Below are positions 11,311 to 24,480 of a stretch of 64,000 nucleotides of DNA, piece after piece (within the stretch, counting starts at the first letter, position 1; each line of letters opens with the position of its first letter). The stretch is from Gymnothorax reevesii. Taxonomy: Eukaryota; Chordata; Actinopteri; Anguilliformes; Muraenidae. The notes under the pieces were generated by a model. The model searched no databases. It was not told the origin of the DNA and worked only from the letters and a program-made list of their open reading frames with translations. Made by a program: the position numbers and the translations under genes. The DNA lies in NCBI GenBank assembly GCA_029721435.1, contig CM056588.1, positions 33,968,930 to 34,032,929 of the forward strand, given 5' to 3'.

Positions 11311-13338
11311 ATTGTCTTAGCTGACTATGCTAATCACAAAATAAAACCAACAAGCAAGCAACAAGGTTTAATAAGTCAAAAAAGGCTAAAATCTGTATGA
11401 TCTGTTTCAACAATCACTGTATAGGAGCGCGGCATGAGGTCACATCAGACATGCAGGATTAAAGGTGTTCTGTAAAAAAGCACAGGAACTAAAGCTACTA
11501 TGAATGAGTCGGACTGTGGCCCTGAAGATTAAATCGCGGTAAATTCCGGAAAGACAAATATGGGCCCGGGAAGGGGCAGCTGAGGGCGGACGAGTGGCCC
11601 CGTTTTACAGCTGGGGCGGGCCAGGGCACCCGCTGTCTCTCATGTCAATCACGGCGCCTGTAGGGTCTTGATGAACTCGGCTAGACTGCAGTGTGGTTCA
11701 GTGGCGTAGCCAGAACTTAAAAATGTGTACGCAGAGAACATCCCTTTGCAACACTTATTAGCCCTGAATTGTTCTAAATCATTTTCCTTTATTAACATGT
11801 TTTCCGAGTAAAAGAACAATCAATTGGCAATTAAAGACACAGTTTCTGTCTTGATGTGATGTAAGGGTGACTCAATTATTAAGCTAAATTTGGTTCAGAA
11901 AAATAATTTACTCATAAGTAGGTATTTGCTTTGCGAAAGTTAAACTGCTCTAGAACTTCTACGCTTCCTTTTTTGGCACCTCAGGCGATCAAACCTGGAT
12001 TTTATGATTCTTTAAAGTTTTTAAATTAAACCAAGCAGATTTGAAACACCTTCACACAATTCTGAATAAGGGACACGGCACTGACATGGCAACCCTCCAT
12101 GGCAACAGGCAGGAAGTGCTGCCACGGTAACAAAATAACCAGGAAGTATGACCCGGAGTATGAACCAGGCATGCAGGGACCTGGAGTGTGTCCCCATTCT
12201 GGAAAAAAAAAAAACGTATCTCTCTAAATCCTGTATGGAGGGAGGAGTCATGCAGAGGAATAGAGGCCACAGTCTTATTTAGTATTGGGACACAAGGGTC
12301 CCAAGAACTATTTAAATACAAAAAAAATTATCTAAAATTCTTGTGTTTCAAAGCCTGCAAGAATAATCTGCTATTAATGGACTAAAATCGTTACATTTAT
12401 TAACTTAGAGGGTCGTAACCAAGGGGCTACTTTTCACTGGAAAAAAAAATAATTAATCTTGCAGGACCATAATTTTTTGTTGTTGTTGATTTAATACACC
12501 AGGCAAAAAAATAACCCAATAGAGCAGCACAGACGATATACTGAATAATTTCTGAAATGTGATCTTACACTCAGAGTAAATCTAATTGAAACCAAAAAGA
12601 GAAAGAAATTCCTATTTTCTACACTCCCAGAATAATTGTTTGGAATCCTTCTATTTGAAATCAGAAGGGCCCGGATCAGACGTCACATCAGTCAGCCGTG
12701 TTCATCAGGAAATATTAGCACGCGGCATCAAAGCCGGCTCCCCGAGCCCGGCTCACTGCAAGCCTTTCTGGATCAGTTGAGGAGCAGTAAACATGTTAGT
12801 CTCTGTGAGGTTGAAATCGGCAATGGAAAATGGAGAGGGAATGCCGACCGGAAAGCTCTAGCAGCTTCCGCAGAAAGATCCGGAACACAGCAGCACATCT
12901 GCCCCAGTCCACAGGGTGAATCTCAACGAGAAATCAGGTGCGAGTGAGGAACAATGTAGTCGGCTGAGCTGCTACATCACTTAGCATCAAAAATCTTTAT
13001 TTTTATTTATTTATTTTTACGGTACACAGATATTCTGAATAACAATCCTTACAAAAACTGGCAGTTAAAATACCTCAAATGTGCAAAAATAACATCTCAG
13101 CTGTACATGATATAAATCATATGCACAAACTCACAAACACTATTTCCTTTGTTCTGTGGCACCTGGATAAGGAGTGGTAACCTGGTTCTTAAGAACTGTG
13201 TCAATGCTTTTATAAAAAACTTTTTACTGCTTCTAGAAAGAAAAACAAAAGAAATTGTGCACTAGTATGTCCTTGGGTATCATATAAATGGCCTGAAATA
13301 TTACTTTGTCATTCAGGGGTCATGTGCCTTGTACACCA
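11311..13338. other. Unique non-coding DNA
   Basis: No gene is recognised. CAGTGGCGTAGCCAG at 11699-11713 looks like one terminus of a hAT element, but no matching far end was found. The sequence at 12960-13020 is a low-complexity TTTA stretch. Confidence 0.5.
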
Positions 13339-13388
13339 ACACACGCGCACTCACACACAAACAGAAACACACACACACACAAACACAT
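13339..13388 (+). repeat. Interrupted (AC)n
   Basis: CACACGCGCAC and CACACACACAC segments with A-rich interruptions. Confidence 0.85.
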
Positions 13389-14005
13389 GAATACGCACAA
13401 AGCCCAACACCAGGCTTACAAACATCAATACTGTAACAGTGTGACTTTACTCCATCTATGAAGCCTTTTGCTGCACCCAACCAGATACACTGAACCAGCT
13501 ACCAGGGACAGTGCTGAGGGGTTCCCCAACTGTCAATCACAATACAATATTTATTTACATGTACAATATTTTTATTTACACGTACTACACCTACTCATCA
13601 TCTTACCCCCCCACCACAGCTCCTCTTTAAATATTCACAAAACATAACTCCCATGTACACCAATATCAACTCCATCACATTTAAAAATCTGATGAGTACA
13701 TTTCAAATCCATTTTGCTTTTAACCGTCTGCCCAAAGTCACAAAATATCAAAAATAATCACACTTTGTTCAAGTAGGTCCTTTCTATTTTAAAGAAAAAG
13801 ACCATTTTTAAAATAAAAACAAATAACAGTACATATTTTAATACTCAATTAATAATTACCAAAGTAATAAATAAAAACATTACTAAAATCCCTTTGTCAA
13901 AATAAGGATTTTATTTCAATCTCAATCCAAGCATAAGAAGTGGGTGTGTAGGTACACGTGTGATCTTGCTAGTGAATATTTCTACACGCGTTTGAGTACA
14001 TTTTT
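13389..14005. other. AT-rich unique DNA
   Basis: Nothing recognised. The stretch is strongly AT-rich from 13540 to 13920. Confidence 0.5.
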
Positions 14006-14278
14006 GTGAGTGTGTGTGCGTGCATGAGTATGGGTGTGCGTGTGCGTGCATGTGTGTACATTTTCATTCGCCTGAGATTCAGTTCAAGGTGGGGACACTG
14101 TCCAATATACAACTGTGCAGTGCATTTTACTGCATATTACCGCGCAGCGCGTGGTTTACAGACCAGTGACATGGAGTCTGTAGGGTTATCAGCTCGTTCA
14201 TTCTACAATAAGGTTTGGAGTACTACCCCCCCCCACCTCTCTCACTCACACACACACACACACACATAAACACACACT
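14006..14278 (+). repeat. TG-rich block and (AC)n separated by unique DNA
   Basis: TG/GTGCG sequence lies at 14006-14058 and CAC/ACA repeats at 14242-14278, preceded by a C9 run near 14226. Confidence 0.85.
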
Positions 14279-14681
14279 CGTAAGCAGCAGCCTTACACAA
14301 AATACAGACCAAATGTCTGTTTATCTAGGCATCATGTATTGATACAACCCCTAGATACTGAAAGAACATTTCATAAACACCACGTAAAGTCGAATAAAAG
14401 ACTATTTTGTAGGGTCAAAACCTTTAGGTTGAATTTTAAAGGGTAATGACATTAATTTAAAAAAATGCATATTTCTTAGGTTCTCATTCTCTCAATGAAC
14501 TTTTCAGTCTGATTTTCTAAAATGTGTTCATTCTGATATGATTCAGATGCATACAGAAAATTGGATTATTTGTTTATCGTTAAATCATTAAACCAAATGA
14601 GGCATTTTAGTGAAAGAAATATTTGTCCATTTGACTGTACAAAACTACAAATGGGCAAAACAATAACCTGTATCAGCCCTC
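14279..14681. other. Unique non-coding DNA
   Basis: Nothing recognised between the two microsatellites. Confidence 0.5.
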
Positions 14682-14793
14682 TGTGTGTGTGTGTGTGTGT
14701 GTGTGTATGTACGTGTGTGTTTGTCTTTGTGCGTGCGTGCCTGTGTGAACGTGTGTGTGTGTGCCTGTGTGTATGTGTGTGTGTGTGTGTGTG
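14682..14793 (+). repeat. (TG)n microsatellite, compound
   Basis: Pure TG from 14682 is followed by GTGCGTGCGTGCC and TGTGTATG variants and then pure TG again to 14793. Confidence 0.95.
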
Positions 14794-15740
14794 ACCCATC
14801 ATGTGTAAGTAAAGCATCGATAATAAATAAAAAATATAAACAAACTTAGCCCTATATTATCCTTCTTTCTCATAAAATACAATTTGACTTAAATGCCAAG
14901 TAGGGGCTTTTGATAAATTTTGCACACTTAATCCAGATGACCAATCAGTCAGTCAGAACAGGTCTACCTGTCTCCAATTGGCGAACGGAAGTTTCAGAAA
15001 TTTTCTGTCTCCAACAAAAGACCACTCAGTCACCCTGCTAAACACCGCAGGTACGGAGGGGGAATTCAGCAGTAATAAGCACAGAATAAGGAGAGGAAAA
15101 AAAATTGACTGCTTGGTGCACAAAAGTGTTAAGTACATTTTTTTGCTGTAACTTGTAAATTGGATGCGAATCATATTTTTCACATTGTTTCAAAGTTTTA
15201 CATTGCTTTTGCTCAAAACTTAAACAAATGCACTTAACCTTTCTGTGCTCCAAGCAGTCGAAATGCATATTTATAGTAAATGAGCTCAAAAATAATATTT
15301 TGGACAAAGACATTTTTAGCTTATTGCTCAAACACATGCACGCACAGAAGGAGTATTCCACATGACATGCATTTTTGACAATATATTTTCAAACAGAGGA
15401 TTTGAAATCAAAAGAAAAACCCGAAACACGGTGTGTCAGAATAAACGCGGTACTGCACTGAGGGAGCACTATCGCACGGGTCAGCTCAGAAAATAATGGA
15501 CGACCTAACAGACCTCAGAGGCCCAAAGTGATGGAGGTAAGGATTCACTTATTAATTTAACTACAGTTTGCTAAAATAAATGATAAATAATAAACCAATA
15601 ATAAAAACTAACAAGAAATCCTTAAACTGTCCAACAGATAAACAGGACTCTCCAAAAATGAAGTCTTACACAAGATAATCATACACAGAACACAGAACTG
15701 ATCACCCCCTCAGCTCAGTGCCACCTAAAACTCAGACTGC
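14794..15740. other. Unique non-coding DNA
   Basis: AT-rich with no recognisable repeat or exon. Confidence 0.5.
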
Positions 15741-15919
15741 ATTTTACCTTGCAGCAGGACAAATACCAAAAATACAACCACATCTGGAAATTCTATTTAA
15801 TTAATTTATTTTTCGGAGAGCTGAAATGCAGAGTCATTGACTGTCCAGTTCAATCACAAGACCTGAATCCCACAGATCATAAAGAGACTGAATGCAAATG
15901 GCAAGAGAAAGCCAGGTGA
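15741..15919 (+). pseudogene. Tc1-like transposase relic, C-terminal part
   Basis: From codon TTG at 15749 to the TGA at 15917-15919 one frame reads LQQDKYQKY, then an AT-rich filler, then VIDCPVQSQDLNPTDHKETE. The two motifs correspond to 'LQQDNDPKH' and 'VLDWPSQSPDLNPIEH.W.E', which surround the second and third catalytic acidic residues of the DD34E domain in Tc1/mariner transposases. The order and spacing are right. The normally fixed Trp of DWP has become Cys, and the third acidic region is altered (PIEH to PTDH). No terminal repeats are recognised nearby. This is an old, dead fragment that has kept its frame by chance. Confidence 0.75.
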
Positions 15920-18876
15920 TCTCCAAACAAAACCATCCAACAACAAAATTTAAATATTCAAAATAAATATTATTTCAATCAATTAAATTAATTTAATTCA
16001 TTATAACTCTAATTTCTATCCAAGACACTTGAACGAGACACAAACAAGCCTAACACACAATAAAAGTATAACTGATTTATGTGTGTAAAACAGAGCGCCT
16101 TACAGAAGGGTCTTACTCTCAAACAAGCTAATGTAGCCGAACGCAAAACATCAACACGGTTACGTTCGCCACACGATTATATCATGTGACTGCTCTTCTC
16201 TCCACCCAAACTGTGACTAAAGCCTGCCGGTGTCCCCTCTCGCCGTGCAGCTGAGTAAATCCAACAGACTACATATAAGAAATAAAAAAATAAAATATAC
16301 TGAATGGTACACAATGCACAAGAGTTCCACAGTGGTGAGAAACCAGTCCTGCCCTCAGTGTGGAATGCCTGGGGCCTCCACAGGGTTTGTGACACAGGTA
16401 CAGAGGTGTGTGCGCGCGTGTGTGTGTGTGTGCTTGTGAGAATGTCTGTGTGTGAGAAACCGAGAGAGAGTGAGGCCGCCCCAGGTAGGGTGAGAGGTCA
16501 CAGGGTACAGAGCGAGGCAGACACAGGGTAGCCGGAGGCGTATACAGGAACAGGAAGTAACAGTAAAGAGTCCAGGAAAGATAAACATCAGTGATAATGC
16601 TGGACGATAAAACTGAATCATAAACCACTGAACATGTGTCAGAACAAATAGCAATGCGAAATATACTGTAATTATTATTAGTATTATTACTACTATGAAG
16701 AAGATGATTATACTTGTATTACATATACCGTAAACTGCATATAAAATTATTTAAGTTATTGCTATTAATGGGCTTGTGACCATCACTGTCACAATCAATC
16801 CCTTTATTAATCATCCCCGGCTCAAGACAAATTCAATGGTTGATACGGTACTTTTGTATTACAATCACTAGAGCTTTACTTCATGCCATTGTGTTTTGTA
16901 AGAATTTCAACAACAATTACAGGGCTATTAATAGGATGCACATGCAATATATGCATTATCTGATGAAACAATAAGGCCAGTATCGAGGTGAAACTGTCAG
17001 GATGCCTTGTATAGAATATAAACAGGAGAAAAATCACATTTTCTTTTTGAATGTTTTACTCAAACAGAGCAGTGCTGTCAGCCCCAATATTTCCTGTGTG
17101 TTAGACAAATAAAAAGGAGAGATGGAGAAATGGGGCGAGGGGAGAGGCAGGGATGAGAGGGAGAGAGGGAGAGAGAGATGGAGGGGTGCTGACATTCACT
17201 TGTCTCCAATCTCTTCAAATACATCTCACAATTTATCTGCTTGGTTCGGTTCTGCTGCCACTGCTGGGGACAATCAGAGCAGACGCCATTAGACTCCGCC
17301 CCCCCCCCAGTCTCTGGGTGACACACCGGTGCGATTCAGACGCCACACAGCACAGGGAAATGTCAGGACGCCAGCACACATCAAAACCACGTCGTCATGG
17401 AGATCCGCTGCAGGCCAACTATTACATATACATTTCTCTGCCCGCCGCGGTGCATTCACTGCACCCTGCAAATTTACCCAACACTCCTCAAAAATATGGG
17501 CTATCTGTACGGCATTTAGCCATAAAAACTAATGCACTATATAATTACTGGAAGTAGGAATTTGATACACTAAAAAAATTAATTCAGGGTGTACTTATAC
17601 TGTAATTAAAGCGATAGATTAGCAAAAATTATAAAAATGAAATTTTGCTGCAAAAAAATTTTGTTTGATTGTGTCCCAGCTCAAGGCAAGCATTCCAAAC
17701 ACCAAAAAATATTAATCAGATTTAAATGAAATTTTGCCTGCAGTAATGACAATCACGCACACCAAGATCAGATGCATGAAAATCAAATATCACTGCAACC
17801 AGGGGTTAATTATTAGAAATGTAAAATGTTATTTCAACAAAAATTATTGCAATAACTTTAAAAAAAATTGCACATCCACCATAATACAGAATAAATTTGA
17901 ATGCTTCCAATTTTACATCTCAGTATTTTAACTCCTTAAACAGATCAATTAATTGCAAGCAACATATCATTAAGTTGATACATAGTCTAACAAAACAGGA
18001 AACACGAAAGTTCAGAACAAAGAACGTTCACAAAAACCACCAATTTAATTTATGAGTATGCAAATGTTTTTTAATGATTAACATGATTATTTTGATCATT
18101 TTCTCCAGAACAAACATTTCAATTCAAGAACGGCTAATAGAAGGTAATGCAGAAGTCACTTTAAAAATATAAAGGAAAATTAAAGAGGTGGAATATAAAT
18201 GGTAAATATGACAAAAACATGTTTGAATGAGATTTCAGAGGCAGCCGAGTTCCCTGCAGTGAGGGTGGCAGTGTGTGATCATGTGACCAGCTGCCAATCG
18301 ACAGAACTCGCTTTTTAGCCAAGAGTCCCGTCAGAGACAGTATGATGCTTAAAAGCCTGACATTTTTGTGATTTCCCATCTCAAAAAAAGGGTAAAAATG
18401 AGATGCAGGAAGAAGAGAAAAGATTCTCCTCCTTTCCCCCCCATTTTTGTCTGGTTTTTTTTTCTGTTTTTGCGGGGTGTTTACAAGAGCCAGAGGGCAG
18501 TTTAATTCAAATGGGGTCCTTCAGAGGGGCTCAGTCTGACCTCAGCAGCACACAGCTCATCTCATACGCTGATCATTATTTCTCTGAGAGAGTTACTCGA
18601 GCTCCCCTGCGTAAGGAGCAGACAAGACAGAGATATTAAACAGAGGCAGAGATGAGGACTGTCCGAAAGCCCCTCAGCCGCTCTCTCCCCGTCTCCGTTC
18701 GGCCAGAGGAGCTGAGAGCTTCAGCTCAAATCATGAAACAGACATTAAACCAGGAAGAGACGGAGCGCATCCACCCAGCGACACACTGCTGTCATAATCA
18801 GCATCCCCCCCAAAGCCCAACTACCAGCTACAGCCCCCGTCCATCACACCCACACCTCTTCTCCTACCCCTTCTCT

Positions 18877-18879
<3 letters not shown>
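15920..18879. other. Unique non-coding DNA with a short TG block
   Basis: TG/CG repeats occur at 16405-16440 and a GA-rich run at 17125-17185. The remainder, including AT-rich 17560-18180, shows no exon or recognised repeat. Confidence 0.5.
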
Positions 18880-18911
<32 letters not shown>

Positions 18912-18939
18912 GCACAAATATGTACACTCATACACAGAT

Positions 18940-18981
<42 letters not shown>

Positions 18982-19001
18982 GCACGCACATATACACACA
19001 C
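18880..19001 (+). repeat. (CA)n microsatellite, compound
   Basis: Two long CA runs (from 18880 and from 18941) are joined by CGCACGCAC and TACACTCATAC variants. Confidence 0.97.
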
Positions 19002-21529
19002 AGCTTTCAAGTGAAATACTTCCATGCATTGAAATAAAAATTCACACATAGTGACACACACTTTCATAACCAAATTCTCACACAGGCACACAATAATACA
19101 CACTATCTCAGAAACAGATTTGATTAAATCTTCGAGACAACAAAGTGTAACATTTTTTTGTTTAATTTTTTAAAGATAAATCATATTTTTATTGGGTCAG
19201 TAGTCATGACGACCGTAAACAATATTTCCATAAGCAATATTTATTGTTTATGTGTTCATATTAATTTTAATCTGACATTGTTTTTCCTTTAACGTGTAAC
19301 CTGTGAGCAGATCTGTGACTCCAGCAGCAGACAGACTGAATTAGAATTAGAAATGAAGTGTAATATAATGCACCACAGAACAGAGCGGGAGCGCCACTGC
19401 CGCAATAAGATAATTTTACTGCAAAACCATGTGAGCTCAGAGACAACAGGGCCGGAGTATCGTATGTGCGGCTGAAATAACAAAGAGAGTCAAATTCTGG
19501 CATGTAGAGCGCTGGAACAATGCCACAGCGTTACGCCAATGCAGCTGCCGTGCGGACCACACTGTCCTCTACTGGTCATAATAAAAAAGTGCAGTTACCA
19601 AACCGCGCCATTGGAAATGCAAGGTATGGTTATATTGAACGATATTTTGAATATTTTGAATTTTTGGTATTTTAATACTCAATGTGACAAAAGCAGGCAA
19701 GAAAAAGAAAAAAAAACACGTTTTAAAAATAACACTTGAGAAGATTCCTTCACCTCAGACAGACAGCAACTGATAGATATTCCCCAGTTTACAGAACAAT
19801 GATGCAAAAGTGATTTGCCCTCCTCTGAAATGCCAGTTTTTTTCCTATTTATTCAGTGATTTTGCATTTTAGAGTGAATTCCTGAAGCCTGAGTGTGAGG
19901 GGTAAGGTCAGCTTTCCACCACAGGCGACCCTGAAACTTCCCCAAAGTAAGCATACATGTGCACACTAGCATAGACAGGCTCACACTCGCGCATGCTCAT
20001 GCGAACACAGGACGCACACAAACAATAGCCTGGATAACTCAAGTAAACCAACGGTGCAGTGGTGGGTCCAGAGATAAAGGCTTAGACAGATGTCTAATTA
20101 CAGAGATTCTACTCTCAGGTACACAGTGGTATTAGGACCAGCAAATCAAGAGCTGATGGCTCAGTTTCTCAGAAGACCTGCAGGATAAAAATCATCTGAA
20201 GTTTGATTTTTTTTTTTAAGCAAGGGAAATAAGTTTCAATAGGAGAAAGCAAAAGCAAAAACCCACGGCGTTAAAGCAACAAGATCTGGGCTGGACACTA
20301 GTGAAGCCTTACGGACATAACGTTAAACATTCGATCACCGTCATTTCCAACAGATCCACACCTGTCTCCAGCATCATGGCCACTGATCCTAGGGTAAACC
20401 ATGCCGAAATTCTAATAGTTTAAAGTAAGTCTCCTCACAAAATTTCCCAGTGTGAGCCTTTACAACAGGGAAAAGTTTGTCCTTAGGGTCAGTTTTTGGG
20501 AACCATTGTTCAATAGTATCAGTGAACACTCCACTAAGGATGGTAGCAGTAGCAACACCACTAGGCTACTTGAGCAGAGACCAAGGAAATCAGGGGGTGC
20601 TCACAGGCAGATGAGCACCTCAAATCTGATTGGTAGAAAACCTCCACACAGCCAGCCTGCCAGGCATGAGGAAATCAGCCGAGTTTTAACGAGTTTTAAT
20701 AGTCCTCGCATTGACACCTCCGCCATCGCCGTGTCAAAACACTGTCGCTCGGAGTGGAGCCTCGGCGGTGATTGTTACCCCCCCTCTTATACGCCCCTTC
20801 ACCGCGAGCGAAGCGTGCCAGCATACCAGTGCAGGGCCTCTGGCGCCGCGCGAGTGAAGTTGGCAGAGAGGGCATCAGTCAGTCAGGAGGTTGGGGGTAC
20901 ACAGGGTTTCCTGTGGAGACGCCCAGCTTACCCTCACAAGCAGCCCAGGCACAATAAGCCCAAGCGCAATATTCAATTACAGGTGTAATTACTACCTGTA
21001 ATACAGCAGGTGAGCAGCTTATGGAGGGGGAGTGGCTTAAATACGACAGGGAGCGCACACCTGTGAGAATACGGCTTCATTCTTAATCCTCTCAAGGCAT
21101 TATGGGACTCAGTCAGGGAAATATGCTTGTATTAAACCCCTCCATATTCTTTAAAGTGTTATCAAACATTCAAATCCCACCATCTGTATAGGCCTAGTGG
21201 ATGAGACTCGGTTTACCAGACGCTTAAGGGAGAGCCATATAAGCCATGTTATATCTGTACGACTAGAGAATTGGGTTATTGGTCTGAGTAATGGTATATT
21301 TTTAAGCCCATGAAATTAACAGACTGTGTGGCTGTGGTTGGACAGTTTGATTTCAATTTTATTTATCAATTCACAAAAGTAGTAGAATGAGGCCCACAGG
21401 TTTAAATGGGCAACTACAAACCCAACTGAAGAAGCTGAGACAGTAAGGAAACTGCAAATAAAAACTGAAAGCAGTGATTTCTAGATTCACATTTACTTCT
21501 GTTTCATTGCAGACAGTATGACGACAAAA
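19002..21529. other. Unique non-coding DNA with a GC-richer centre
   Basis: No gene is recognised. The stretch 20580-20950 is GC-richer and holds the longest open frame of the window (20452-20988, plus strand, 178 residues). That frame has no recognisable domain, no Kozak context of note and no flanking splice pattern I would trust, so I do not call it a gene. Confidence 0.45.
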
Positions 21530-21944
21530 TATGTAATGTCTTGTCCGGTCAACTTTATTTCAATTGTGAATTTACATTAATTCCTGCCATTTAAGGACTG
21601 TGTCAATTTAAGATTAGTTATGAGGTAAAATATTTAAATAATAATGCAATTTAAAACAGCTGATGTCAGCAGGTGATTGTAGTCATGATTTGGTTCAAAA
21701 ACAACATCCAGGACAAGCCTAGTCCTTCAGAAGCAAAGCTGGACCCAGGATCGACAATTTATCCAAGTACACATGAGAAAAATCACTGAAAGGCTGAAAT
21801 ACAATGTTACCCAAAGAAACGTAGAAGGTTTGGATATTTTACCATCTGGTGGAATTTGTACATAAAGGGCAAGGGTGCAATCCTAAACTGAATATCCATG
21901 ATGTCTAATCACTCAAATGACACAGGAATAGGAATTTATCTAAA

Positions 21945-22140
21945 TCAGTGGTAGTCAACCCTGGGCCTCGAGAGCCACAGGGTGTGCTGAGTCAGGTTTA
22001 AATAGGGTGGAGAGAACCAAAGACACCAGGTGAGATGACTTAAGCCTGTAATCAACTGCTTTAATTCATCAATTAAATGCTGAGTAACATCAAAAACCAG
22101 CAGACACTGCGGCTCTCCAGGACCAGGATTGACTACCACT
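21945..22140. mobile_element. hAT-type MITE nested in the Tc1-like element
   Basis: It begins TCAGTGGTAGTCAACCCTGG and ends, reverse-complemented, AGTGGTAGTCAATCCTGG. These are near-identical inverted ends of about 30 bp that include GAGAGCC(A/G)CAG. The flanks TATCTAAA (21937-21944) and TATCTGAA (22141-22148) form an 8-bp target duplication with one mismatch, as expected for hAT. There is no coding content. The Tc1-like homology resumes on the far side, so this element inserted later. Confidence 0.82.
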
Positions 22141-22191
22141 TATCTGAAGTGATACAACCACATGGGTTCAGGATGACTTTGGTAAACCTCA

Positions 22192-22760
22192 GTGGGAGCG
22201 TCAAATTTAGTCAGACAAATCAATATTTCAGGTCTTTTTCTGAAAGAAATAGACGCCGTTTGGATCACAAACCAAAAAGATTATCCACACTGTTACCAGC
22301 AACAAATCCTAAAACCATGGTCTGTCATGGTATGGGGCTTTGTCAGTGCCCTTGGCAAGGGTAAATTGTACCTCTGTGATGACACCATCAATTCTGAAAA
22401 GTACATTGAAATTTTGGAGTAACTTAACATAAGCTGCATTCAAGACAACATCTTTTCCAGGGACGTCCACGCAGATTTTTAATAAGACAGAACCTCATTC
22501 ACCATGAATTATAAAGTGCATGGCTGAGTAAGAGGAGGGTGTGGGTGCTAGAGTAGCCTGCCTGCAGTCCTGACTTGCCCCCAGTAGAGAACTGCAAAAT
22601 GAAATGAAATGCAAAATGCGATAACCAAGATCCAGAGTTGTTTGCAGGAAGAACGTGACAAAATCAGATCTGAAACACTGAATCACTCGGTGTCCTCAGT
22701 CCCTAAATGTGTATTATGTGATGAAAAAAGGAATGGCAACATTACCAAGCGGTTAACACT
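22192..22760 (+). pseudogene. Tc1-like transposase catalytic domain, broken
   Basis: The frame from 22192 to the stop near 22422 contains SVMVWGFVSALGKGKLYL and TINSEKYIEILE, which match the 'VMVWG..S..GKG.L' and 'N.E.YI.ILE' blocks of Tc1 transposases. Downstream, in shifted frames, 'LPAVLTCPQ' and a segment near 22630-22760 correspond to the SPDLSP(I/V)EN region and the C-terminal helix. At least three disruptions separate these blocks. The usual QQDNAPCHTA-type block is damaged (around 22470-22500). It cannot encode an active enzyme. Confidence 0.85.
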
Positions 22761-22952
22761 TTACTGTTTACCTTTGAAATTGTTTGCAAGAATCAAAATG
22801 TAAACGTTTATTAAAAAAATAAACAAAATAACGCAGCAAAACACTCAATAACATGTTGTTGTATAGTTTTTGGCTTACAGGTCAAAGATAATGAACTAAT
22901 CCCCATTTTCAATTGTTGTTACGCTGTCACAACCATTTCCAATTTGGGGTTG

Positions 22953-24057
22953 AACCTTTCTCAACCAAGTTTTCCAGAGAAATCTTTTCCCAAGTTGCAA
23001 ACAAGCAAACAGAAGACTTCTGGGTTAAGTTTAAAGTTGTCACATTCATAGCTTTCAAAACAAAAAATAAATCTGTTACCTCTCACCTGTCTGTGACCAT
23101 GGTAGCAAGCAATGCTCTGTCAATCACAAAAAAAGTATTATTTGTTTGACTCAGAGAAGTCTCCAGAAGAATAGCATTAATCAGGTTTCGGTAGACAGGT
23201 GTGTGATGACTGCAAAGTCAAAAAAACCAGCCAGGTAAACAGTGGTAAAATAAGCTGTGCCAGACATTAGACAGACTGTAAAAACAACTGTAAGAAAACC
23301 GTAAACATGAGATGTGAGATCCGGCATGTGTTTCTGTGGCCCACCATATTCTTCGCTTAAGTGGAGGCCAAAGACTGCAATTAAGATCCAATTCAGCTTC
23401 CAAACAGCCAGAGATTTTCCTCACGCATTAAGGGAATAAACAGAAGTTAATCAAAATGTGACAAAATTAAAGACAATTCCGCACAAGTCCTTAGGTACTA
23501 CTTTTTATGTGATGGTGAATTTCCAGCCGTCTGCAGTTTGTACAATGACCCTTCGGTTAAAACGGTTTCCAAATTCACACTCAGCAACTTTCTTCTTCCA
23601 CTACTGGACCTAGTTTCCTCTCCTGGGTACTGCAGTCCCTCTCCAGGGTCCCTCCCACACCCAGGGCAGAACGCGGAGACCCTGCCCCAGTCCTGCAGCT
23701 CCACAGGCAGCCGCCGGTGCAGCCCACACCCCGAGCCCCGGCTCTCTAATAGGGACAAATTGGCAATGTCTGCTGTGCGGGGCCGGGGTCTCTGGGAGAG
23801 CGGGATTGATAGTGAGGCCTAATGATCCCCCTGGGTAGATCAATACCCATAATCCTCTCCTGCCTGTCCTGCTTATTGGCGATAGAGGCCGGGAGGAGCA
23901 GGGGAGACGGCATGGGGAGCGAGAGCCGGGATCTCACGCCAAAACCACGCCAGAATGCACGTGTGCCCAAAAAAACAGGCATGCGCACAGAGAGGTAAGC
24001 GCTAACTCTCATGGACTCAAACACAAACATACATGCTGGAAAGGACCAACTGTCAGA
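22953..24057. other. Unique non-coding DNA, GC-rich 23600-23950
   Basis: No exon is recognised. The GC-rich part contains open frames on both strands without recognisable content. Confidence 0.5.
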
Positions 24058-24430
24058 CATACACACACCCACACACACATACAAGCGCTGTCCCTCAATA
24101 AACACACACACACACACACACACATGCAAGCGCTATCTCTCAGGACATAAACTCACGCACGCGCCCACGCAAGTGTATCCTTCCAGACACGAACACCCAC
24201 ACACATACTGACAAGTACCGTTTTTCAAACACATACACATAAGCATCATCTATCAGACACACACCCCGCACGCAAGCAATATATAAAACATCATGTATAT
24301 GTTGGCATAAATGTAGACACACACTCAGTTCACACTGTAAGCACACACACTCTCACAAGGAGCACAAATCGCCATATGTGCGAGTGGAATTGTATGCGCA
24401 CACGCACACACACACACACACACACACAAA
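24058..24430 (+). repeat. AC-rich microsatellite belt
   Basis: Several CACACA runs (24058-24080, 24100-24124 and 24403-24428) are embedded in degenerate CA-rich sequence with repeated 'ACACA-T-CAAGCGCT' pieces. Open frames on both strands reflect the repeat. Confidence 0.85.
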
Positions 24431-24480
24431 TATATATCCAGTGTGCAATCGCACACATCCACACTGCCCTGTACTCTATG

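Larger units (their letters stand above)
21530..22952 (+). mobile_element. Tc1-like DNA transposon, decayed and internally deleted
   Basis: The sequence follows the layout of a widespread teleost Tc1-like element: a left end near GTCCGGTCAACTTTATTTCAATTGTG, an N-terminal DNA-binding region about 21720-21930, a catalytic region about 22192-22760 and a right end finishing ...CCAATTTGGGGTTG at 22952, the usual terminal motif of this family. Several frameshifts and stops are present. Part of the middle, roughly the segment between the DNA-binding and first catalytic regions, is missing, and a 196-bp hAT MITE is inserted at 21945-22140. The exact left end and the TA target duplications are not resolved. 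It is inactive. The assignment is from memory of the family's sequence. Confidence 0.88.

Noticed and set aside
11699..11713. CAGTGGCGTAGCCAG, a hAT-like terminus
   Set aside because: No matching inverted end or 8-bp duplication was found within several kilobases, so an element cannot be delimited.
20452..20988. Longest open frame (178 residues, plus strand)
   Set aside because: No domain, signal peptide or repeat pattern is recognisable, the frame overlaps another open frame in the GC-richer part, and there is no splice or promoter context. A frame of this length is expected by chance in GC-richer DNA.
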